From: JADJYF01 sp050186725 | Lineage (GTDB): Bacteria; Pseudomonadota; Gammaproteobacteria; Ga0077536 | Length of the DNA: 64,000 nucleotides | Assembly (NCBI GenBank): GCA_050186725.1 | Contig: JBFWYG010000002.1 | Location: 62,001-126,000 of the forward strand | Reading direction: 5' to 3' | Shown here: positions 53,715 to 60,870 of the stretch, one piece after another | Layout: each line of letters starts with the position of its first letter | How positions within the stretch are numbered: position 1 is the stretch's first letter | The notes under the pieces: model-generated | What the model saw: the letters and a program-made list of their open reading frames with translations, nothing else | Told to the model about the DNA's origin: nothing | Databases searched by the model: none | Made by a program: the position numbers and the translations under genes

Positions 53715-54131
53715 TCAGTCCGGCAGCAGTTCGCCGTTGATGATCCACGGCGTGCCGTAGTGGTCGGTGAGCATGCCCCAGGTGCGCGCCCAGAAGGTCG
53801 CCTGCAGCGGCATCACCACCGTGGCGCGCGCGGCCAAGGCGTCGAATGCTCGCTCGGCCGCCGCCACCGTGTCGTAGTTCAGCGTGATGCTGACGCCCTT
53901 GATGCCCTCGTAGGGCATGGGACCGACGTCGCCCGCCATCAAGAGGCTGTCGCCCGGCAGGCGCAGGCGCGCGTGCACCACCGCCTCGGGATGCTCCTTG
54001 AAATGCTCGGCCATGGGCGAGTCGGCGGCGCGCAGCACGCGCTCCAAGGTGCCGCCGAGCGCCTCGGCGTAGAAGGCCATGGCCTCTGCGCAGCTGCCGT
54101 CGAAGGCCAGGTAGGGAATGGGTTGGGGCAT
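53715..54131 (-). CDS. VOC-family protein (PhnB-like)
   Basis: 138 residues. PIPYLAFDGSCAEAMAFYAE (about residues 4-23) and ALGGTLERVLRAADSP are the PhnB-type glyoxalase/dioxygenase fold, with ATFWARTWGMLTDHYGTPWI (about 112-131) near the end. The usual metal ligands are not complete in PhnB relatives; function unknown. ATG 54131 is chosen over upstream starts because GAGGAG lies 9 bp before it. It follows the sigma factor gene by 80 bp on the same strand. Confidence 0.92.
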   Translation of the reverse strand: MPQPIPYLAFDGSCAEAMAFYAEALGGTLERVLRAADSPMAEHFKEHPEAVVHARLRLPGDSLLMAGDVGPMPYEGIKGVSITLNYDTVAAAERAFDALAARATVVMPLQATFWARTWGMLTDHYGTPWIINGELLPD

Positions 54132-54211
54132 GGCTGGGAGCTCCTCTGATGCTTGCCGTCCCTCACTGGTCGAACGGCGCGCGCGCGGATCGACAGGACG
54201 CGCGGCGCGGC

Positions 54212-55390
54212 TCACGCCAGCGCCGCGAGGCGTTGCTCGAGGTAGCGCTTCTCCGGATCGTGGGTGGTCAGTGCGAGCGCCTGCGCATAGGCCGCGCGCG
54301 CCTCCGCTTCACGCCCGGCGCGCGCGCACAGCCCGGCGCGCGCCGCGTGCAGCGGCTGGTAGGCGGCCAGCTCGGGGTCGGCCGCGAGTGGCGCCAGCGC
54401 CGCGAGGCCGGCTTCGGGGCCGTCGCGCATGCCGAGTGCGACGGCGCGGTTCAGCGCCACCACCGGCGTCGGCTCGCGCGCCAGCAGCAGGTCATACAGC
54501 GCGACGATCTGCGGCCAGTCGGTGTCTTCCGCCTCACGCGCCTCGCCGTGCAGGGCGGCGATCGCCGCCTGCAGCGCGTAGCTGCCCCAGCCCGGTCGCG
54601 ACAACGCCCGCGCCGCCAGCGCCGCGCCCTCCTCGATGTCGGCGCGTCGCCACAGGCTGCGGTCCTGCGCGTCCAGCGGCACCAGCGCGCCGTCCGGCGC
54701 GAGGCGCGCGTCGCGCCGCGCGCCGTGCAGCAGCAGGAGCGCGAGCAGTCCTTCCACCTCGGGCTCGGGCAGCAATTCCACCAGTGAGCGCGCGAGGCGC
54801 AGCGACTCGTCGACCAGTCCGGCCGCGTGTTGCGCGCCGAAGCCTTCGTTGAACACCAGGTAGACGACACGCAGCACGCTGGCGAGGCGCGCCGGCAGCG
54901 CCGCCCGCTCCGGCACTTCGTAGGGAATGCGCGCCACGCGAATCTTGTGCTTTGCCCGCACGATGCGCTGCGCGAGCGTCGGCGCCGGTACCAGGAAGGC
55001 CCGCGCGATTGCTTCCGTGGTGAGCCCGCACACCTCGCGCAGAGTCAGGGCGATGCGCGCTTCCTCGGCGAGGCCCGGGTGGCAGCAGGTGAAGACCAGG
55101 CGCAAGGTGTCGTCGGCCAGCGGCTCGGGCGTCAGCTCGGCGTCAGGTGCGAGCAGGTCGTCGACGCCGTCACCCAGGGTGTCGTAGCGCCGCGCGCGCC
55201 TCTGCGCGTCGATCGCCTTGAAGCGCCCGGTCGACACCAGCCAGGCCACCGGGTTGTCCGGCAGCCCGTCCCGCGGCCACTGCTCGAGCGCTGCCTGGAA
55301 GGCGTCCTGCAGCGCTTCCTCGGCGCGCTCCAGCGAACCGAGCAGACGGACCAGCGTGGCGAACACGCGCCGTCCATCACGCCGGTACAC
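54212..55390 (-). CDS. ECF42-like RNA polymerase sigma factor with C-terminal TPR-like extension
   Basis: About 392 residues from GTG 55390, or 400 from a CTG at 55414 that overlaps the upstream stop as CTGA and better matches family N-termini. Region 2 is RRVFATLVRLLGSLERAEEA then LQDAFQAALEQW, DNPVAWLVSTGRFKAIDAQR. Region 4 is LTLREVCGLTTEAIARAFLV then PAPTLAQRIVRAKHKIR. The rest, about 220 residues, is helical with TPR-like repeats (YQPLHAARAGLCARAGREAE, ARAAYAQALALTTHDPEKRY). ECF42 sigma factors have this extension and DGPF partner genes; both are present. Confidence 0.92.
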   Translation of the reverse strand: MYRRDGRRVFATLVRLLGSLERAEEALQDAFQAALEQWPRDGLPDNPVAWLVSTGRFKAIDAQRRARRYDTLGDGVDDLLAPDAELTPEPLADDTLRLVFTCCHPGLAEEARIALTLREVCGLTTEAIARAFLVPAPTLAQRIVRAKHKIRVARIPYEVPERAALPARLASVLRVVYLVFNEGFGAQHAAGLVDESLRLARSLVELLPEPEVEGLLALLLLHGARRDARLAPDGALVPLDAQDRSLWRRADIEEGAALAARALSRPGWGSYALQAAIAALHGEAREAEDTDWPQIVALYDLLLAREPTPVVALNRAVALGMRDGPEAGLAALAPLAADPELAAYQPLHAARAGLCARAGREAEARAAYAQALALTTHDPEKRYLEQRLAALA

Positions 55391-55410
55391 CGCCTCGACG
55401 GCGGCGACGC

Positions 55411-56409
55411 TCAGTGCAGCAGGTCCGCTGCCCACAGCGGCTCGGACAGCGCCGCGAACTGTTCCCTCAATTCCAGCACGTGACGTTCCCAGTAGGCCTG
55501 GGTGTTGAACCAGGGAAAGGCCAGCGGAAACGCCGGGTCGTCCCAGCGCCGGCCGAGCCACGCGGCATAGTGCAGCATGCGCAGCGTGCGCAAGGGTTCG
55601 ATCAGCGACAGCTCGCGCAGATCGAAGTCGGCGAACTCGTGGTAGCCCTCGAGCACGGCCGCGAGTTGCACGCGCTGTTCCTCGGGATGACCGGACAGCA
55701 GCATCCACACGTCCTGCACCGCCGGCGCCATGCGCGCGTCGTCGAAGTCGACGAAGTGCGGCGCGTCGTTGCGCCACAAGAGGTTGCCGCCGTGACAGTC
55801 GCCGTGCACACGCCGCCAGGCCACACCCTCGCAGTGCGCGAAGCGCTCGCGGCACAGCGCCAGCAGGTCGCGTGCGAGACTTTCGTAGGCGGGCCGTAGA
55901 TCCGCCGGCAGACAGTGGGCGAGCACGTAGTCCACGCTCTCGACGCCGAAGTGCTGCACGTCGATTGCCGGCCGATGGCGGAATGGGCGACCGAAACCCA
56001 CCGTGTGCATGCGCGCGAGCACGCGGCCCATGGTGACCAGCACCTCGCGCCGGTCGAGATCGGGCGCGCGGCCGCCGCGCCGCGGAAACAGCGCGAAATG
56101 GAAATCTCCCGTGTGGCGCAGGCTGCGGCGTGGCTCGTCGCCGAGCGGCGCAACCACCGGCAGGCCCTGGCGCGCGAGATCGAAGGTGAACTCGTGCTCC
56201 TCGCGCAGCGCCGCGTCGGACCAGCGCAGCGGGCGGTAGAACTTCGCGATCAGCGGCTCGCCGTCCTCGATGCCGACCTGGTAGACGCGATTCTCATAGC
56301 TGTTCAGCGCCAGCAGGCGACCGTCGGTGACGAAGCCCTGGCCCTCGATCGCCGCCAGGATGAAGTCCGGCGTGAGGGCCTCGAAGGGATGGAGGACGGT
56401 GGCGTTCAG
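55411..56409 (-). CDS. srkA: SrkA/YihE-family stress response kinase, apparent CTG start
   Basis: 332 residues from a CTG at 56409; E. coli SrkA has 328. The N-terminal part HPFEALTPDFILAAIEGQGF then LLALNSYENRVYQVGIEDGE and IAKFYRPLRWSDAALREEHE is clearly homologous to SrkA but contains no in-frame ATG, GTG or TTG; the first normal start, GTG 56157, would delete 84 residues including the ATP-binding lobe. CTG overlaps the LLM stop as CTGA. Catalytic features are RVHGDCHGGNLLWRND (about 198-213) and HFVDFDDARMAPAVQDVWML. A Ser/Thr kinase protecting against stress-induced death. Confidence 0.85.
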   Translation of the reverse strand: MNATVLHPFEALTPDFILAAIEGQGFVTDGRLLALNSYENRVYQVGIEDGEPLIAKFYRPLRWSDAALREEHEFTFDLARQGLPVVAPLGDEPRRSLRHTGDFHFALFPRRGGRAPDLDRREVLVTMGRVLARMHTVGFGRPFRHRPAIDVQHFGVESVDYVLAHCLPADLRPAYESLARDLLALCRERFAHCEGVAWRRVHGDCHGGNLLWRNDAPHFVDFDDARMAPAVQDVWMLLSGHPEEQRVQLAAVLEGYHEFADFDLRELSLIEPLRTLRMLHYAAWLGRRWDDPAFPLAFPWFNTQAYWERHVLELREQFAALSEPLWAADLLH

Positions 56410-57257
56410 CGCCGCAGCCTGGCGACGAGCGCGGCGACCTGGTCCAGCGCCGGCAGCACGACTTCGCGCGTGTCGGATGGCAGGCCGAACACGAGATAGG
56501 TATAGCCGGCATCGATGTGGGCGCGCGCCTCGGCCTCGTCCTGCGGCGCGTAGAAATCGGCCAACGTCAGATCCTCGAAGCGCCGACCGCGCCGCGCGCA
56601 GGCTTCACGTACCTGCTCGATGGTCGCCCCGCCCTCGCGCCCGCCCACCGGCAGCCAGCCGTCGGCGTACTCCGCGACGCGCTCGGCGACGAAGCGTGAA
56701 TTGGCGCCCAGCCAGATGGGTGGGCCGCCGGCCTGCACGGGCTTGGGATAGGACCACAGCTTGTCGAACTGCACGAACTCGCCGTGGAACTCCGGTTCGT
56801 CCTCGGTCCAGATGGCGCGCATCGCCTGGATGCGCTCGCGCACCACCTTCCAGCGCTGCTCGAAGACGACGCCATGGTGCTCGACCTCGGGCTTGTTCCA
56901 GCCCGCGCCCACGCCGAAGATGAAACGGCCATTGGACAGCCGATCGACCGTCGCCACTTCCTTGGCGAGCGAGATCGGATGGCGCTGCGACACCAGGCAG
57001 ATGCCGGTGCCGAGATGGATGCGCTCGGTCACCGCCGCGGCCGCGCCCAGCACCACGAACGGGTCGTAGGTGCGCAGGTAGGGCGGCGGCAGTTTGCCGT
57101 CGGGAAAGAACGGCGAGCGGCTGCTGAGCGGAATGTGGGTGTGTTCGGGCACGAACAGGCCGTCGAGCCCGCGTTCTTCGATGGCGCGCGCGAGTTCCGT
57201 CGGTTGGATCGACCTGTCGGTGGCGAACATGATCGCGCCGAATTTCACCTGGCTCAT
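56406..57257 (-). CDS. LLM-class F420-dependent-type oxidoreductase
   Basis: 283 residues. FGAIMFATDRSIQPTELARA and GLDGLFVPEHTHIPLSSRSP (about residues 30-49) match the TIGR03619-type family; GTGICLVSQRHPISLAKEVA, FIFGVGAGWNKPEVEHHGV and GGPPIWLGANSRFVAERVAE are the flavin/F420 pocket. ATG 57257 with GGAG upstream is preferred over ATG 57272. It is first in a run of minus-strand genes: kinase, sigma factor, VOC, YciI and AHSA1. Cofactor unresolved. Confidence 0.88.
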   Translation of the reverse strand: MSQVKFGAIMFATDRSIQPTELARAIEERGLDGLFVPEHTHIPLSSRSPFFPDGKLPPPYLRTYDPFVVLGAAAAVTERIHLGTGICLVSQRHPISLAKEVATVDRLSNGRFIFGVGAGWNKPEVEHHGVVFEQRWKVVRERIQAMRAIWTEDEPEFHGEFVQFDKLWSYPKPVQAGGPPIWLGANSRFVAERVAEYADGWLPVGGREGGATIEQVREACARRGRRFEDLTLADFYAPQDEAEARAHIDAGYTYLVFGLPSDTREVVLPALDQVAALVARLRR

Positions 57258-57296
57258 GCTGTGCTGCTCCATCTCCTGCTGTCGTGCCTTCGCCCT

Positions 57297-57393
57297 GTAG
57301 GTCGGACTGTAGGTCGGACTTCAGTCCGACATGGCTTTCCAGAGCGTGTACCGACAGCCCTGGAACCGAATGTCGGACTGAAGTCCGACCTAC
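57297..57393. repeat. Family C repeats, one direct pair and one inverted copy
   Basis: GTAGGTCGGACT at 57297-57308 (truncated) runs directly into a full copy at 57309-57333 (GTAGGTCGGACTTCAGTCCG). An inverted copy is at 57370-57393. Flank words CCAGAGCGTG and TGGAACCGAA echo those beside family A/B copies at 10390 and 23065. The rest of the 471-bp gap between the LLM start and the GFA gene (57394-57728) shows nothing I recognise. Confidence 0.88.
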
Positions 57394-57728
57394 CTGCCTC
57401 GAGGCGCCCCGCCGGGCCGAGGTCCGACAGGCGAATGACGCCTTCGGCATCATAACGCGCCGTCGCGACCACGGCAGCCGCGCGGCGACCGACTTGCGGC
57501 GCGGCGCGCGGCGGGCTTAGCATGGAATCTCGCCCGGTCTTGCACGCAAGGTGTGTATCCCGACCGGAACAAAGGCGCGAGCAAGGTCCCTCACGACCAT
57601 GCACGCGACACGTTCTGACCAGGAGACGCGGGCAGTGCCCTTCATAGCCGACCGCGATGCCACCGTGCGCGATTGCGCGCGCGTGCCTCGCGCGCTGCCC
57701 CCGCTCCCCTCACGCGGGAGTATTGCCC

Positions 57729-58148
57729 ATGAGCCCATCCAATATCGGCGGCTGCCTGTGCGGCGCCGTACGTTTCAGCTTCGACGCGGCGCCGGTGTTC
57801 AGCGCCAACTGTCACTGCCGCGACTGTCAGCGCGCCACCGGCAGCGGCTACATGCCGGTGATGGCTTTGCCCGGCGATGCGGTGCGCATCGACGGCAGCC
57901 TGACCTGGTTCGAGCGCCAGGCCGACTCGGGCCAGTCCGCCGAAGAGGCCTTCTGTCCGCGCTGCGGGGCGCGGCTGTTCGCGCGCGCCGCCGTGCTGCC
58001 CGGCATCCTGCTGGTGCAGGCTGGCAATCTCGACGACCCATCGGCCTTCACACCGCAGTTCGACATGTACACCGCGAGCGCCCAGCCCTGGGACGTGATG
58101 GATCCGCGCCTGCCGAAGCATCCGCGCATGCCGCCGATGGCAGGGTGA
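57729..58148 (+). CDS. GFA-family (CENP-V domain) zinc protein
   Basis: 139 residues. GGCLCGAVRFSF (about residues 7-18), NCHCRDCQRATGSGYMPVMA (about 27-46) and EAFCPRCGARLFAR (about 72-85) provide the Cys ligands of two zinc sites, as in glutathione-dependent formaldehyde-activating enzyme relatives. Most standalone GFA proteins have no proven reaction. ATG 57729 is behind GGGAG; upstream open frame is not conserved. The NTF2-like gene starts 5 bp later. Confidence 0.92.
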   Translation: MSPSNIGGCLCGAVRFSFDAAPVFSANCHCRDCQRATGSGYMPVMALPGDAVRIDGSLTWFERQADSGQSAEEAFCPRCGARLFARAAVLPGILLVQAGNLDDPSAFTPQFDMYTASAQPWDVMDPRLPKHPRMPPMAG

Positions 58149-58153
58149 GCGTG

Positions 58154-58615
58154 ATGGAGATCGACAAGCACGCCATCCGCGCCCTCATCACCGCGCAGTT
58201 CGCCGCGCTCGACTGGACACAAGAGCGCGCCCCGGATTTCGGCCCGCTGCTGGCCGGCTTCCTGGACGGCGCGCGCATGTTCCCCTCGCGCCGACCGCTC
58301 GAGTCGCAGACCCCGGCGCAGTTCTGCGCGCGCCTGGCCGCGCTGCGCGAGGCCGGTGGCCTCGCCACCTTCAGCGAACGGCCACTGGCGATCGAAGTCG
58401 AGCTGTTCGGCAACGTCGCGGTCGCACTCGCCGGCTGCGAGATGCTCGAGAACGGCACCACCGTGACGCGCGACGTCAGCGCCCTGCTGCTGGTCAAGGA
58501 CGACGGTCAGTGGCGCATCGCGGCGCAGGCCTGGGACGTCGAGCGGCCGGATCGGCCGCTGCCAGCGCGGCTCGCCACGCCGCGGGACGCGCGCGGCACA
58601 CGGCAGGACGAGTGA
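58154..58615 (+). CDS. NTF2-like/SnoaL-type small protein, unknown function
   Basis: 153 residues. RALITAQFAALDWTQERAPD (about residues 9-28), GFLDGARMFPSRRPLESQTP and ALLLVKDDGQWRIAAQAWDV (about 112-131) give the cone-like alpha+beta pattern of NTF2-like proteins. No catalytic set can be assigned. It starts 5 bp after the GFA gene at ATG 58154 (GTG 58151 possible) and is probably cotranscribed with it. Confidence 0.78.
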   Translation: MEIDKHAIRALITAQFAALDWTQERAPDFGPLLAGFLDGARMFPSRRPLESQTPAQFCARLAALREAGGLATFSERPLAIEVELFGNVAVALAGCEMLENGTTVTRDVSALLLVKDDGQWRIAAQAWDVERPDRPLPARLATPRDARGTRQDE

Positions 58616-58714
58616 CCGCGCGGGACTCGGCGCGGCGCACTTGGCCGCGCCGCGCCGAGTCCCGATAATCGCGGACGACCGCAGCCGCGGTCTCGTCCCA
58701 ACCGGAGTACCGCG

Positions 58715-59896
58715 ATGAAGAGGCAGGTGAACGTGCTCGGCGTCGGCATGACGCAGTTCAAGACCCCGAAGAACGCCGACCCTTACGACGTCATGGGCGT
58801 CGCGGCCGGGCGCCTGGCGCTGGCGGACGCCGGCATCGACTTTCGTGACGTCGAGCAGGCCTACGTCGGCTTCGTCTACGGTGACTCCACCTCGGGCCAG
58901 CGCGTGGTCTACGAGCTCGGCATGACCGGCATCCCGGTATTCAACGTCAACAACAACTGCGCCACCGGCTCGTCGGCGCTGTACCTCGCCCGCCAGGCGG
59001 TGGAGTCCGGCATGGTCGAATGCGCGCTGGCGCTCGGCTTCGAGCAGATGCAGCCGGGCGCGCTGGTCAACGTCTACGACGACCGGCCTTCGCCGCTCGC
59101 GAAGTTCATCGAACTCGCCAAGCAGAAGTACGGCGACAGCAACATCCCGATGGCGCCGCTGGTGTTCGGCGGCGCGGGCCGCGAGTACATGGAGAAGTAC
59201 GGCACCAAGCCCGAGACCTTCGGCCAGATCACGGTCAAGGCGCGGCGCCACGCCGCGCGCAATCCGAACGCCGTGTTCCGCGAGCCGGTGACGCTCGAGC
59301 AGGTCATGCAGAGCCCGAGCATCTGCGACCCGGTGACGCGCTTCCAGTGCTGCCCGCCGACCTGCGGCGCGGCCGCGGCCATCGTCTGCTCCGAGGACTT
59401 CGCGCGACGCAAGGGCCTGAAGGCGCGGGTGCGCATCGCCGCCCAGGCCATGACCACCGATACGCCCTCCACGTTCGGCGACTCGCTGATCAGCACGGTC
59501 GGCTACGACATGTCGCGCGCCGCCGCGCGCCAGGTGTACGAAGCGGCCGGCATCGGCCCGGAGGACGTGAAGGTCATCGAACTGCACGACTGCTTCAGCA
59601 CCAACGAGGTGTTGAACTACGAGGCGCTGGGCCTCACCCCGGAAGGCACCGCCGAGCGCATGATCGAGGACGGCGACAACACCTACGGCGGCAAGTACGT
59701 GGTCAATCCCTCGGGCGGGCTCATCTCCAAGGGTCACCCGCTCGGCGCCACCGGTCTCGCGCAGTGCGCCGAACTCAACTGGCATCTGCGTGGCGAGGCC
59801 GGCGAGCGCCAGGTTGAAGGCGCGCGCGTCGCCCTGCAGCACAACATCGGGCTCGGCGGCTGCTGCGTGGTGACGCTCTACGAGCGCGTGAACTGA
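58715..59896 (+). CDS. Thiolase-family lipid-transfer protein
   Basis: 393 residues. VNNNCATGSSALYLARQAVE (about residues 78-97) has the acyl-accepting Cys. Later, IELHDCFSTNEVLNYEALG replaces the usual NEAF motif and GGLISKGHPLGATGLAQCAE (about 331-350) has the GHP His; the last GGCCVVTLYER has Cys in the GGG-type end. This is the SCP-x/nonspecific lipid-transfer thiolase branch, which removes side-chain carbons from sterols or branched acyl-CoAs. CGGAG lies before ATG 58715. It is followed by a dehydrogenase gene 13 bp on. Confidence 0.92.
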   Translation: MKRQVNVLGVGMTQFKTPKNADPYDVMGVAAGRLALADAGIDFRDVEQAYVGFVYGDSTSGQRVVYELGMTGIPVFNVNNNCATGSSALYLARQAVESGMVECALALGFEQMQPGALVNVYDDRPSPLAKFIELAKQKYGDSNIPMAPLVFGGAGREYMEKYGTKPETFGQITVKARRHAARNPNAVFREPVTLEQVMQSPSICDPVTRFQCCPPTCGAAAAIVCSEDFARRKGLKARVRIAAQAMTTDTPSTFGDSLISTVGYDMSRAAARQVYEAAGIGPEDVKVIELHDCFSTNEVLNYEALGLTPEGTAERMIEDGDNTYGGKYVVNPSGGLISKGHPLGATGLAQCAELNWHLRGEAGERQVEGARVALQHNIGLGGCCVVTLYERVN

Positions 59897-59909
59897 GGGC
59901 CGTCACGCC

Positions 59910-60785
59910 ATGCCCCATCCGCGCACCGCGGTGCTCGGTCTCGGCCGCCTGGGCGCGGCCGTGGCCGACTGCCTGGTCCGTGCCGGCGTGCCGCTCACGG
60001 TGTGGAACCGCGATCCCGCGCGCGCCTACGCCTTCGGCGAGCGCGCGCGGATCTGCGCCTCGGCCGCCGCGGCCTGTGCCGAGGCCGACCTCATCGTGCT
60101 GTGTCTCGCCGACTACCACGCCGGCATCGAAGTCATGGAGGACGTCAGCGGCGAAGTCGAACTCGACGACAAGACCCTGGTGCAGCTCGGCAGCGGAACG
60201 CCCGCCGACGCGCGCAGCATGAACGCCTGGACCGGCATGCACGGCATGCACTACCTGGACGGCGCGCCGCTGACCCTGGCCGGGGAACTCGGCACGCCGC
60301 AGGCGACGGTGTTCTTCGCCGGCGACGAAGCGCGCTTCGAGCGATTTCGCGCCACGTTGCTTGCGCTCGGCGGCGGCGCCCGTCACGTGGACGAGGCCAT
60401 CGGCGCCGCGGCCACCCTGCAGGCCGCCCTGCTCGACTACTACTACGGCGCGACCTTCGCCATGCTGCACGGCGCCGCGCTGTGCGAATCGGAGGGCCTG
60501 TCGCTGCTCGACTTCTTCCAGGGCGTGAAGGCGCTCGCGCCGACACTGGCGGACACCGCCGACCGCGCGCGCGGCATGATCGATCGCGAGAACTACGCAG
60601 GCGTCGGCGCGCCGCTCGCCGCCCACGTCACGGCGCTGCGCCAGCTGCAGCGCCTGGCGCACGACAACGAGATCGAGCCGCGCCTGCCCGACCTGCTGAT
60701 GGCGGGCCTGCGCCGGGCCGCCGCCGGCCACGGCGACGAGGATCTCGCCGCGCTGTACGAGGTGCTGCGCCGCCAGGACGGCTGA
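59910..60785 (+). CDS. NAD(P)-dependent dehydrogenase, imine reductase/HIBADH-like
   Basis: 291 residues. VLGLGRLGAAVADCLVRAGV (about residues 9-28) is the glycine motif, with TVWNRDPARAYAFGERARIC after it. LVQLGSGTPADARSMNAW aligns with the substrate strand. YYYGATFAMLHGAALCESEG (about 178-197) occupies the place where HIBADH proteins have catalytic Lys, but Tyr and Phe are seen instead; this change is typical of imine reductases. GAGGG precedes ATG 59910. Probably cotranscribed with the thiolase gene. Confidence 0.82.
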   Translation: MPHPRTAVLGLGRLGAAVADCLVRAGVPLTVWNRDPARAYAFGERARICASAAAACAEADLIVLCLADYHAGIEVMEDVSGEVELDDKTLVQLGSGTPADARSMNAWTGMHGMHYLDGAPLTLAGELGTPQATVFFAGDEARFERFRATLLALGGGARHVDEAIGAAATLQAALLDYYYGATFAMLHGAALCESEGLSLLDFFQGVKALAPTLADTADRARGMIDRENYAGVGAPLAAHVTALRQLQRLAHDNEIEPRLPDLLMAGLRRAAAGHGDEDLAALYEVLRRQDG

Positions 60786-60870
60786 GGCGCCGCTATCAGG
60801 GATTTCCGAAGGCGGGGATCTCGCGGACCCCGCGACTGCTATCCTCGCCCGAGGACAGGACCACCCAGCA

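Noticed and set aside
57551..58153. Long fusion of the NTF2-like frame upstream through the GFA gene
   Set aside because: The upstream part is a shadow frame of the GFA coding sequence; the NTF2-like protein has its own ATG just after the GFA stop.
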